A stretch of DNA of 12,754 nt from an uncultured Chloroflexota bacterium (GTDB lineage Bacteria; Chloroflexota; Limnocylindria; Limnocylindrales; CSP1-4): positions 1 through 12,754 of the forward strand of contig CAIYZX010000729.1 of NCBI GenBank assembly GCA_903930745.1, given 5' to 3'. The position numbers and the translations under genes were made by a program. Positions 6,091-12,629 of this stretch are shown here, piece after piece (within the stretch, counting starts at the first letter, position 1; the number at the start of each line of letters is the position of its first letter). The notes below the pieces were generated by a model. It ran no database searches and was not told the DNA's origin. It saw only the letters and a program-made list of their open reading frames with translations.

Positions 6091-8419
6091 GCCGGACGAT
6101 CACCTTCTGGCCACGGATCACCGTCCCGCGGAGCCGCTGGATGACGTGCTCAGCGGCTGCCTCCGGGACCTCGACGAGCGAGAACCCGTCGGCGATCTGG
6201 ATGGCGCCGATGTCGTTGCCGCGCAGGCCCGCCTCGTTGGTGATGGCACCCACGAGGTCGCCCGGTCGCATCCCCGCCGCACGGCCGGCGCCCACGAAGA
6301 GGCGCGTGGTGCCGCTCGCCGGGTGACCCTGGCTGGGCTGGGTGTAGATGGGGCGACCCTCGGGGTCTCGCCAGCCGGTGGGCCGGAAGCCGCGCGGGGC
6401 GCTGGTCGTGGGATGCGGCCGGGGCCGTCCGGGGCCGGTGTGGCGGGGACGGAACGGGGCCTGGCCGCCCTCGAAGCCGCCGGGCCCGCCGGGGCCGCCG
6501 AAGCCGCCGTCGCCCTGGGGAACGTCGCTCTCGTCCGGGCGGCGCCACTCACGATGCGGGCGGACGTCCTGCGGGCGCTGGTCGTTGTACGGGGCGGGGC
6601 GCTGGTCCGGGCGCGGGCCGGGGCCGAAGCCCTGCTGGCCGTCCTGCTGGCCCTGGTTGGCCTGCCAGCCCTGGTTGCCCTGCTGCGGACCGCCCTGGGG
6701 CGGCTGGACCGTGAAGCCCTGGCGAGACCCGCCGCCGCGGGGACCCTGGTTCGGGTACTGGCCCTGGTTCGGGCCGCCAACCTGGCCCTGGTTCTGCCAG
6801 CCCTGGTTCTGGTTCTGCCAGCCCTGGTTCGGGCCGCCGAACTGCCGCTGACCATAGCCCTGGCCCTGCGGTCGGGGCGTGAACCCGGTCGCCCGCTCGC
6901 CACCCGCGAAGTGCGGACGGCGCCCGGCGCCGCGCATCGGCCGCTCGAACGTGGGCAGGAAGGCTGGCGCCAGCTCCGTCGTGTCCTCGGCGCCACGCGC
7001 CTCGGCATCGGCCTGGGACAGTGCGGCGAGCGCGATGTCCACGAGATCGAACTCGCCGGACAGCGCCTCCACCACGCCGCGATACCGGTCGTTGCCGCCG
7101 GCCACCAGCGCCTCGCGAAGCTGGCCCTTCAGCATGTCCAGGCGGTGCTCGCGCAGGTCCGCCACCGTGGGCAGCCCCTCGATCGCCAGCGGGGCGCCGA
7201 TGACCGCCTCGATGTCGCGAAGCAGCCGGTGCTCGCGCGGCTCGACGAGCGTGATCGCCACGCCCTCGCGCCCGGCGCGGCCCGTCCGGCCGATGCGGTG
7301 CACGTACGTCTCCGCGGACGACGGCACATCGAAGTTCACGACGTGGGTCACATGCTCGATGTCCAGGCCGCGCGCCGCCACGTCCGTGGCCACCAGCACG
7401 TCCAGCGCACCGTCACGGAAGCGGCCCATGATCCGGTCGCGCTGCTCCTGGCTGAGACCGCCGTGGAGCGCCGCTGCATCACGACCGCGGCCGGAGAGCG
7501 CCTCCGCGAGGTCGTCCACCTCGCCACGGGTCCGGGCGAAGACCAGCGTGGCCGCCCCGTCCTCGAGGTCAAGGATCCGGCCCAGCGCCGCCAGCTTGTC
7601 CGGGCGCCGCACCACGTACGCCACCTGGCGGACGCGCGCGGCCTCGCCCGCGGCCGGCTTCTCCTTCTTGACACGGACGCGTTCCGGGTTGCGCAGGTGC
7701 GTCTCCGCGAGGCGGCCGATGGGCCCGGCGATCGTCGCCGAGAAGAGCGCGGTCTGGCGCTGCGTGGGCAGGGCCTGGAGGATTCGCTCCAGGTCCTCCG
7801 CGAAGCCCATGTCCAGCATCTCGTCCGCCTCGTCGAGGACGACGGTCTCCACCTCGTCGAAGCGGAGCGTGCCGCGCTCGATGTGGTCCACCGCGCGACC
7901 GGGCGTCGCGACGACCACGTCCACGCCGCGGGCGAGCCGGTGGAGCTGCGCCGTGATGGGCTGGCCGCCGTAGACCGGGACCACGCGGACACCCAGCTCG
8001 CGGCCGTACTTGTGGACGGCCTCCGCGACCTGCATCGCGAGCTCTCGAGTGGGGGCGAGGATCAGGGAGCTGGGGCGCGAGCCGCGGCCCTCCGCCGGGG
8101 CGCCACGACCCTCCACGGACTTGCCGGCCTCGCGGGCGGCGTCCAGGCGGGCGGCGAAGCGCGTGAGGATCGGGAGCGCAAAGGCTGCGGTCTTGCCGGT
8201 GCCGGTGGGGGCCTCCGCGAGGAGGTCCCTGCCGCGCAGGAGCGGGCCGATGGCGGCCAGCTGGACGGGGGTGGGCTCCTCGTAGCCAAGGGCGGCGAGG
8301 GTGGAGAGGATGCGGGGGTCAAGGCCCAGGGCCGCGAAGCCTGCGGCGGGTGCCTCGGGCGCCTCGGGGGCGCCGGTCTCGATGGTGTCCGCGTCGATCG
8401 CGGGGTCTTGTGCATTCAC
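6077..8419 (-). CDS. deaD: DEAD-box ATP-dependent RNA helicase with disordered insert and DbpA-type RNA-binding domain
   Basis: A 780-residue DeaD/CsdA-like helicase that unwinds short RNA duplexes using ATP, typically in ribosome assembly and cold-stress RNA metabolism. Helicase motifs are intact: Q-motif region (28-53), APTGTGKT (70-77), PTRELA (123-128), DEAD (196-199), SAT (227-229), HGGLSQEQRD (319-328), ATDVAARGLD (344-353) and HRIGRTGR (374-381). After a DeaD-type linker comes a disordered stretch (about 494-703) rich in Gln, Asn, Gly and Pro, with NQGWQNQ repeats at 531-543, then Arg/Gly/Pro-rich sequence. The C-terminal domain (704-780; RLFVGAGRAAGMRPGDLVG, then VIRGQKVIVRR) matches the DbpA/CsdA RNA-binding fold. 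The start is GTG at 8419; an ATG four bases further in is in another frame. TAGGAT lies exactly 12 bases upstream, suggesting a leaderless mRNA. The symbol is by family resemblance. Confidence 0.95.
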   Translation of the reverse strand: MNAQDPAIDADTIETGAPEAPEAPAAGFAALGLDPRILSTLAALGYEEPTPVQLAAIGPLLRGRDLLAEAPTGTGKTAAFALPILTRFAARLDAAREAGKSVEGRGAPAEGRGSRPSSLILAPTRELAMQVAEAVHKYGRELGVRVVPVYGGQPITAQLHRLARGVDVVVATPGRAVDHIERGTLRFDEVETVVLDEADEMLDMGFAEDLERILQALPTQRQTALFSATIAGPIGRLAETHLRNPERVRVKKEKPAAGEAARVRQVAYVVRRPDKLAALGRILDLEDGAATLVFARTRGEVDDLAEALSGRGRDAAALHGGLSQEQRDRIMGRFRDGALDVLVATDVAARGLDIEHVTHVVNFDVPSSAETYVHRIGRTGRAGREGVAITLVEPREHRLLRDIEAVIGAPLAIEGLPTVADLREHRLDMLKGQLREALVAGGNDRYRGVVEALSGEFDLVDIALAALSQADAEARGAEDTTELAPAFLPTFERPMRGAGRRPHFAGGERATGFTPRPQGQGYGQRQFGGPNQGWQNQNQGWQNQGQVGGPNQGQYPNQGPRGGGSRQGFTVQPPQGGPQQGNQGWQANQGQQDGQQGFGPGPRPDQRPAPYNDQRPQDVRPHREWRRPDESDVPQGDGGFGGPGGPGGFEGGQAPFRPRHTGPGRPRPHPTTSAPRGFRPTGWRDPEGRPIYTQPSQGHPASGTTRLFVGAGRAAGMRPGDLVGAITNEAGLRGNDIGAIQIADGFSLVEVPEAAAEHVIQRLRGTVIRGQKVIVRRERY
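6740..6838 (-). repeat. Imperfect tandem repeats encoding the NQGWQNQ tract
   Basis: Within the helicase gene the coding strand repeats units such as CAGGGCTGGCAGAACCAG and GGCGGCCCGAACCAGGG, giving GGPNQGWQNQ-like peptide repeats (residues 528-560). The repeated DNA probably grew by slippage or unequal exchange, so copy number may vary between relatives. Confidence 0.7.
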
Positions 8420-8427
8420 GCGTGAAT
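8414..8427. promoter_or_regulatory. Perfect 14-bp palindrome at the divergent helicase/SRPBCC promoter
   Basis: ATTCACG is followed directly by its complement CGTGAAT, with no spacer. The element covers the helicase GTG codon (8419-8417) and part of its -10 hexamer. It lies about 20-30 bases before the SRPBCC transcript start, where a -35 box would be. It is a good candidate operator for a dimeric regulator acting on both genes. The palindrome is seen directly; regulator binding is inferred. Confidence 0.4.
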
Positions 8428-8431
8428 CCTA
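8426..8431 (-). promoter_or_regulatory. Candidate -10 hexamer of the helicase gene
   Basis: TAGGAT on the minus strand begins exactly 12 bases before the GTG start at 8419. The mRNA would start at or next to the start codon. No Shine-Dalgarno sequence is present. Confidence 0.5.
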
Positions 8432-8444
8432 CTGCCCGGTGGGG

Positions 8445-8450
8445 AATACT
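8445..8450 (+). promoter_or_regulatory. Candidate -10 hexamer of the first SRPBCC gene
   Basis: AATACT, 13 bases before the ATG at 8458. It matches TAnnnT except at the first base. It favours the ATG at 8458 over an in-frame ATG at 8350, which would lie inside the divergent helicase gene. Confidence 0.4.
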
Positions 8451-8457
8451 GGCGCCG

Positions 8458-8907
8458 ATGCGCAGGATCGACGCGAGCGGCCTGGTTGGCGCCTCCTCCG
8501 TGGAGGTGTGGGACCTGTTCGACGACATCGCCGGGACGCCCCGGTGGATGCCGTTCGTCCGCGACATCGCCGCGGTCTCCGGGCCGGCCCGCGTGGGCAT
8601 GGTGTACACGGAGCGGCGGCGCACCTTCGGGCTCCCCACCACGGAGACGTGGGAGATCGTTGAGCACCGGAGGCCGAAGGTCCAGGCGCGCGTCTCGGAT
8701 CTCGCGGGGCTGGAGCGGACGCTGGTCCTCACCCTTGAGCAGCGCGGCTCCGGGACGCTGGTCCATGTGCAGCTGGAGCTCCGCTCGCTGATGCCGGGCC
8801 CGGCCGGGTGGATCTACGAGTGGCTCGCCGGCATCCCCGGTGGCTGGGCGATCCGCGCCGCGATCCACGGCGCCAAGCGCGCGTTCGAGGGCAGACGCCC
8901 GTCCTGA
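8458..8907 (+). CDS. SRPBCC (START/polyketide cyclase-like) family protein
   Basis: A 149-residue protein with the SRPBCC helix-grip pattern. It opens with a beta strand leading to SSVEVWDLFDDIAGTPRWMPFVRDI (residues 13-37), the usual 'x-V-W-x-x-x-D-x-x-x-x-P-x-W-x-P' signature at the mouth of the ligand cavity. Alternating strands follow (GMVYTERRRTFG, TTETWEIVEHRR, LERTLVLTLEQRGSGTLVHVQLEL), and it ends in a long amphipathic C-terminal helix (about 110-145). These proteins bind or transport hydrophobic ligands, or act as cyclases/hydratases; the ligand cannot be predicted. It is cytosolic, with no signal peptide. It is divergent from the helicase gene with 38 bases between start codons. A second SRPBCC gene with the same P-R-W-M-P motif begins at 12630. 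Confidence 0.85.
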   Translation: MRRIDASGLVGASSVEVWDLFDDIAGTPRWMPFVRDIAAVSGPARVGMVYTERRRTFGLPTTETWEIVEHRRPKVQARVSDLAGLERTLVLTLEQRGSGTLVHVQLELRSLMPGPAGWIYEWLAGIPGGWAIRAAIHGAKRAFEGRRPS

Positions 8908-8975
8908 CGCTGCGTGCCGGCCCCAGCGCCCTGCGCGCCGCTGCGGGATCCGGCGCGATCCGGCGGGACACAGGA

Positions 8976-9082
8976 AAACGGACCGCCTGGGAGGACACAT
9001 TTCGGGGCTCCGCCGCCGCCCGACATCCCGCCGGAGGAACGACGCGCCACCCCATCGAAGTCCGAATGTTGGCGGTCCGTTT
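8976..9082. other. Long interrupted inverted repeat, possible structured RNA
   Basis: The 321-base gap 8908-9228 has no convincing gene. Inside it AAACGGACCGCC (8976-8987) is exactly complementary to GGCGGTCCGTTT (9071-9082). Further in, ACATTTCGG (8997-9005) pairs with CCGAATGT (9062-9069) with one bulged T, and CTCCG (9008-9012) pairs with CGGAG (9032-9036). The result is a roughly 107-base stem with an asymmetric 9-versus-1 internal loop. Read on the plus strand it would be the first domain of a leader before the phosphatase gene. Read on the minus strand it starts about ten bases after a TACGGT hexamer (9097-9092) and ends in CCGTTTTCC, like a short independent RNA. The pairing is seen; transcription, strand and function are unknown. 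Confidence 0.45.
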
Positions 9083-9133
9083 GATGTCACCACCGTAGTC
9101 CTCCGCCCGCCGGCGCGCCATCCTCCAGAGGTC

Positions 9134-9202
9134 CCACCCGCAGGTGGCCTGCAGCGCTTCCCCGATCAGGGTGGTACCGGGAGCCCCGCCACCTCCTCGT
9201 CC
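9134..9202 (+). promoter_or_regulatory. T-box riboswitch-like antiterminator motif upstream of the phosphatase gene
   Basis: AGGGTGGTACCGGG (9168-9181) matches the T-box core AGGGUGGNACCGCG at 13 of 14 positions, including UGGN, which pairs with the free NCCA end of uncharged tRNA. Downstream, GGAG (9180-9183) can pair with CTCC (9193-9196), and TCGTCC (9197-9202) matches the usual 3' side of the antiterminator. A hairpin CCACC-CGCA-GGTGG (9134-9147) precedes it where Stem III is expected. A competing hairpin GGTGG (9170-9174) with CCACC (9189-9193) would mask the T-box. I could not identify a specifier loop, AG bulge or AGAGA motif in the upstream stem. T-boxes normally precede aminoacyl-tRNA synthetase or amino-acid genes, so this may be a relic, a divergent element or coincidence. 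Confidence 0.35.
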
Positions 9203-9214
9203 GGCCACCGGCGA

Positions 9215-9220
9215 TACCCT
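9215..9220 (+). promoter_or_regulatory. Candidate -10 hexamer of the phosphatase gene
   Basis: TACCCT, 14 bases before the ATG at 9229. It would give a near-leaderless transcript that excludes the T-box-like motif, so if both elements work there must be two promoters. Confidence 0.4.
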
Positions 9221-9228
9221 TGGTCCCG

Positions 9229-9963
9229 ATGACGACCCACGAGCAGCTCCGGCACATCCCCCTGGACGGGACACGCAACGTCCGCGACATCGGCGGCTAC
9301 CCCGCGGCCAATGGCCGGCGCACGAAGTGGCACACGCTGCTCCGCTCCGACGAGCTGGTGGGCCTGCCCGCCCACACCCGCGACCACCTGCTGGACCTTG
9401 GCCTGGAGCAGGTCATCGACCTGCGGTGGCCGGAGGAGCTGGAGCGCTCGCCCAACTCGTTCCGGGCGGAGCTGGGCGGCGACACGCGGGTCACGTACAC
9501 CCACGTCCCGCTGCTCGCGGACGACCCCACGCCCCACGCGGGGCTCGCGGGCATGTACATCCATGCGCTGGACGCCCGTGGCCCGCAGCTCGCCGAGGTG
9601 GTGAAGGCCCTGCTGGCGGACGACGGCCTGCCCGCGATCATCCACTGCGCCGCCGGCAAGGACCGGACCGGGATCACCATCGCGCTGCTCCTGGACCTGT
9701 GCGGCGTGCCGCGTGACATCGTGGTCGCGGACTACGCGCTCTCCGCGCAGCACTTCCTGGGTCCCGCGCCGCACATCGAGCCGGACGACTGGCGCCACCA
9801 GAGCCTCGTGGTGGACAGCCCGCCGGAGTTCATGGAGCTGGCGCTGGCACACCTGGACGAGGAGCACGGCGGGGCACGCGCGCTCCTGCGCCGCAACGGC
9901 ATGACGGACGAGGAGCTGGACCACGTGGTGGAGCTGCTCACGGAGCCCGATCCCCTCGCCTGA
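9229..9963 (+). CDS. Tyrosine-protein phosphatase, MptpB-like (Y_phosphatase3 family)
   Basis: A 244-residue cysteine-based phosphatase. N-terminal signature GTRNVRDIGGYPAANG (14-29), then LLRSDELVGL (37-46), VIDLRWPEELE (62-72), and the catalytic P-loop HCAAGKDRTG (139-148) with nucleophile Cys140 and Arg146. The HCxxGKDRTG loop is that of the Mycobacterium tuberculosis PtpB family, which dephosphorylates tyrosine residues and some phosphoinositides. The C-terminal part (about 195-240) is helical and typical of the family; the length is normal. No signal peptide is evident. The ATG at 9229 is preferred over a TTG three codons earlier because NVRDIGG alignment and promoter spacing both fit it. 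It is followed by a UUCG-capped hairpin, which suggests it is transcribed alone. No tyrosine kinase is nearby, so the substrate is unknown. Confidence 0.92.
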   Translation: MTTHEQLRHIPLDGTRNVRDIGGYPAANGRRTKWHTLLRSDELVGLPAHTRDHLLDLGLEQVIDLRWPEELERSPNSFRAELGGDTRVTYTHVPLLADDPTPHAGLAGMYIHALDARGPQLAEVVKALLADDGLPAIIHCAAGKDRTGITIALLLDLCGVPRDIVVADYALSAQHFLGPAPHIEPDDWRHQSLVVDSPPEFMELALAHLDEEHGGARALLRRNGMTDEELDHVVELLTEPDPLA

Positions 9964-9987
9964 GGCACGGCCTGACGCCAGCCGAAC

Positions 9988-10009
9988 GGACGCCGCCTTC
10001 GGGCCGTCC
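9988..10009 (+). terminator. UUCG-capped hairpin after the phosphatase gene
   Basis: GGACG and GCC on the left pair with GGC and CGTCC on the right around a TTCG tetraloop, with a CC bulge at 9993-9994. It lies 25 bases past the stop at 9963. The exceptionally stable tetraloop suggests a terminator or mRNA 3'-end structure, but no T-tract follows. Confidence 0.45.
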
Positions 10010-10037
10010 GCCCGTGGCCCGGAGATGGCGCGCGGAC

Positions 10038-10090
10038 TAGGGTGACGGTGAACGGGCCACGCCCGGCCCGCCGCTCGCGAGGTCCCGGCA
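10038..10090 (+). promoter_or_regulatory. Promoter, leader hairpin and ribosome-binding site of the Lon-like protease gene
   Basis: TAGGGT (10038-10043) resembles the -10 hexamers of the other genes but lies 53 bases before the ATG, giving a leader of about 40 bases. The leader holds a hairpin, GGGCC (10054-10058) with GGCCC (10065-10069). A GAGG (10079-10082) lies eight bases before the ATG. This gene therefore appears to be translated from a Shine-Dalgarno site, unlike its leaderless-looking neighbours. Confidence 0.4.
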
Positions 10091-12601
10091 ATGCTTGACC
10101 CGCTTGCACCAGACCGGCTCGTCCGCCGCTGCGACCCCGCCGTATTCGAGGCTCCCGAGGGCTCCCCCGGCACCAACGGCGCCGGGGGCGCGGAGCCCGG
10201 GATGATCGGCCAGGACCGCGCCGTGGAGGCCGTCTCCTTCGGCGTCGCGATCCGCCGCCCCGGCTTCAACCTCTACGCCATGGGACCCGAGGGCATCGGC
10301 AAGTACACCCTCGTCCGCCAGGTCCTCACCTCGCGGGCGGCCACGGAGCCCGTCCCAGACGACTGGTGCTACGTCCACAGCTTCGCCGACCAGCGGCACC
10401 CCACGGCGCTCCACCTCCCCGCCGGCGAGGGCCGAAGGTTCCGCGACCGCATGGCCCAGCTGGACCGGGAGCTTCGGGCGGCGATCCCGGCCGCCTTCGA
10501 ATCGGAGGAGTACCGCAACCGGCGCGAGGCCATCGAGACCGCGCTCAAGGAGCGCCGGGACGCGGCGCTCGTGGACTTCGAGCGGCGGGCGGCGGCCAGG
10601 GGTATCGCCCTCCTCCGGACCCCCGTGGGCGTGGGCCTCGCCCCCCTCAAGAACGGCAAGGTCCTGGAGCACGCGGACCTGGAGCACCTCACCGACGACG
10701 AGAAGGCGCAGCTCCTGGCGGCCTCCACGGATCTCGAGCAGCAGCTGGGCGAGCTGGTCCAGCGGACCTTCCCCACGTGGGAGCGCCAGGCCCGGGCCGC
10801 CATTCGCCAGACCGGCGAGGAGGTCACGCGCCGAGCCGCCGGCCACCTCGTGGACGAGATCCGGGGCGAGCACACGGCGCATCCCGCGGTCCTCGCCTAC
10901 CTGGACGCGCTGGAGGCGGACGTGGTGGCCAACGCGGAGGAGTTCCTCTCCGCGGCCCAGCCCAAGGAGCTGCCGTCCGTGCTGGCGGCGCGCCTGGAGG
11001 ACGGCGCGGTCTTCCGCCGCTACGGCGTCAACCTCTTCGTGGACAACGCGGAGACAACCGGCGCGCCCGTGGTCTTCGAGGACCTGCCCACCCAGCCCAA
11101 CCTGCTGGGCCGGGTGGAGCACACGGCGCAGTTCGGCGCCCTCGTCACGGACTTCACGCTGATCCGGGCGGGCGCCCTCCACCGCGCGAACGGCGGCTAC
11201 CTCGTCCTGGACGCCCGGCGGCTGCTGACCCAGCCCTTCGCGTGGGAGGAGCTGAAGCGGGCGCTGCGCGCCGGGGAGCTGCGGATCGAGTCCCTGGGTG
11301 ACCGGTTGGGCCTCTCCACGGTGAGCCTGGAGCCGGAGCCCATCCCGCTGGACGCCAAGATCGTCCTCGTGGGCGACCGGCAGGTCTACTACCTGCTGGC
11401 GGAGCTGGACCCGGACTTCCTGGAGCTGTTCAAGGTCCAGGCGGACTTCGACGAGGAGGTGCCCCGGACCGCGGGCGCGGAGCGGCTGTACGGGGACCTG
11501 CTGCGGGGCATCGCTTCTCGCGAGGGTCTGCGGGCGCCGGACGTCTCGGCCCTGGCCGCCCTGGTGGAGCGGGCCGCGAGGCTCGCGGGGGACGCGGACC
11601 GGCTGTCCACGCACATGCGCCGCATGACGGACCTGCTGCGCGAGGCGGACGACCGGGCGGGGGCGGCAGGGCGCGACACGATCACCGCGGTGGATGTCGC
11701 CGGTGCCGCCGCCGCGGCCCACCGGCGCGCGGCCAGGATCCACGAGCGCGAGCAGGAGGAGATCGCCCGCGGCACGTTCCTCCTCGCCACGGATGGCGAG
11801 CTCGTGGGCGTGGCCAACGGCCTGTCCGTGATCGCGCTGGGCGAGGCCATGTTCGGCCGGCCGTCGCGCATCACCGCGCGCGTGGCACTGGGCGGCGGCG
11901 AGGTGGTGGACATCGAGCGCGAGGTGGCACTGGGCGGCCCCATCCACTCCAAGGGCGTCCTCATCCTGTCCGGCTTCCTCGCCGGGCGGTTCGGGCGGGT
12001 CCGGCCGCTCTCGCTGCGCGCGAGCCTCGTCTTCGAGCAGTCGTACGGCGGCGTGGAGGGTGACTCCGCCACGATGGCCGAGACGTGCGCGCTCCTGTCC
12101 GCGATCGGCGAGGTGCCGCTGCGCCAGGGGATCGCGATGACCGGGTCCCTCAACCAGCAGGGCGAGGTGCAGGCGATCGGCGGGGTCAACGAGAAGATCG
12201 AGGGCTTCTTCGACGTCTGCGCGGCCCGTGGCCTGACGGGCGACCAGGGCGTGCTCATCCCGGTGGCGAACGTGCCGCACCTGATGCTCCGCGACGACGT
12301 GGTGGCGGCGGTGGCGGCCGGACGGTTCCGGGTCTGGGCGGTCCGCACGATCGACGAGGCGCTGGAGCTGCTCACCGGGGTGCCGGCGGGCGAGCGCGAT
12401 GCCGAGGGGCTCTGGCAGGCCGACACGGTGAACGGGCGCGTGGACGCGGGGCTGGAGGCATTGGCCAAGGCCACGCGGGCGTTCCTCATGGGCGGGCGCC
12501 TGCGGCGGACGCACACGCACCGGAAGCCGGAGCCACCGAGACCGAAGGCGAAGACGAGGACCAGGGCTCGCTCGAAGCCGAAGGCGGGACGGCACGCGTA
12601 G
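10091..12601 (+). CDS. Lon-like ATP-dependent protease, YcbZ type (AAA_32 plus S16 domain)
   Basis: An 836-residue protein combining an AAA_32-type ATPase half with a C-terminal Lon (S16) protease domain. MIGQDRAVEAVSFG and GFNLYAMGPEGIGKYT (nucleotide loop, Lys71) are followed by DDWCYVHSF and HLPAGEGRRFRDRM, typical of the YcbZ family. Walker B-like GGYLVLDARRLL has Asp374. The protease domain (about 558-760) has catalytic Ser659 in GVEGDSATMAE and Lys702 in GGVNEKIEGFF. Their 43-residue spacing equals that of the Ser-Lys dyad in E. coli Lon, so peptidase activity is probably intact. The P-loop departs from consensus, with Tyr72 in place of Ser/Thr after Lys71, so ATP use may be altered. 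There is no classical Lon substrate-binding N-domain. The last 40 residues are Arg/Lys/Pro-rich and may bind nucleic acid. Likely role: cytosolic protein quality control; substrates unknown. Confidence 0.93.
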   Translation: MLDPLAPDRLVRRCDPAVFEAPEGSPGTNGAGGAEPGMIGQDRAVEAVSFGVAIRRPGFNLYAMGPEGIGKYTLVRQVLTSRAATEPVPDDWCYVHSFADQRHPTALHLPAGEGRRFRDRMAQLDRELRAAIPAAFESEEYRNRREAIETALKERRDAALVDFERRAAARGIALLRTPVGVGLAPLKNGKVLEHADLEHLTDDEKAQLLAASTDLEQQLGELVQRTFPTWERQARAAIRQTGEEVTRRAAGHLVDEIRGEHTAHPAVLAYLDALEADVVANAEEFLSAAQPKELPSVLAARLEDGAVFRRYGVNLFVDNAETTGAPVVFEDLPTQPNLLGRVEHTAQFGALVTDFTLIRAGALHRANGGYLVLDARRLLTQPFAWEELKRALRAGELRIESLGDRLGLSTVSLEPEPIPLDAKIVLVGDRQVYYLLAELDPDFLELFKVQADFDEEVPRTAGAERLYGDLLRGIASREGLRAPDVSALAALVERAARLAGDADRLSTHMRRMTDLLREADDRAGAAGRDTITAVDVAGAAAAAHRRAARIHEREQEEIARGTFLLATDGELVGVANGLSVIALGEAMFGRPSRITARVALGGGEVVDIEREVALGGPIHSKGVLILSGFLAGRFGRVRPLSLRASLVFEQSYGGVEGDSATMAETCALLSAIGEVPLRQGIAMTGSLNQQGEVQAIGGVNEKIEGFFDVCAARGLTGDQGVLIPVANVPHLMLRDDVVAAVAAGRFRVWAVRTIDEALELLTGVPAGERDAEGLWQADTVNGRVDAGLEALAKATRAFLMGGRLRRTHTHRKPEPPRPKAKTRTRARSKPKAGRHA

Positions 12602-12616
12602 CGCTCCCCGCTCCCC

Positions 12617-12622
12617 TACCAT
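12617..12622 (+). promoter_or_regulatory. Candidate -10 hexamer of the second SRPBCC gene
   Basis: TACCAT, 13 bases before the ATG at 12630, in the 28-base gap after the Lon-like gene. No Shine-Dalgarno sequence is seen. Confidence 0.45.
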
Positions 12623-12629
12623 CGGCGTC

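Noticed and set aside
6146..8425. A 759-codon plus-strand open frame opposite the helicase
   Set aside because: Antisense shadow: long only because GC-rich codons rarely give stops in that frame. The opposite strand has every DEAD-box motif in order.
8350..8457. N-terminal extension of the first SRPBCC gene by 36 codons
   Set aside because: The extension overlaps the divergent helicase gene and its promoter, is Arg-rich, and has no SRPBCC similarity; the ATG at 8458 follows a -10-like hexamer.
8947..8965. Tandem GATCCGGCG repeat (two copies) after the first SRPBCC gene
   Set aside because: Only two 9-base copies; too short to separate from chance in GC-rich DNA.
8976..9082. Miniature transposable element (MITE) with 12-bp terminal inverted repeats
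   Set aside because: No target-site duplication flanks the arms beyond a trivial GA, and the inner arms also pair, which fits a folded RNA better than transposon ends.
8908..9228. tRNA, SRP RNA or 6S RNA in the largest gene-free gap
   Set aside because: No cloverleaf with a GTTCGAATC-type T-arm and no SRP Alu/GNAR tetraloop pattern was found. A 6S-like shape cannot be excluded, but the asymmetric loop is small and no recognisable conserved bubble sequence is present.
8729..9274. Minus-strand frame through the 8908-9228 gap, containing a stretch starting MARRRAEDYGGDIKRT
   Set aside because: It briefly looks protein-like, but there is no well-spaced ribosome-binding site, it continues into the antisense of the SRPBCC gene, and no family resemblance is recognisable. 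The gap is better explained by paired non-coding structure.
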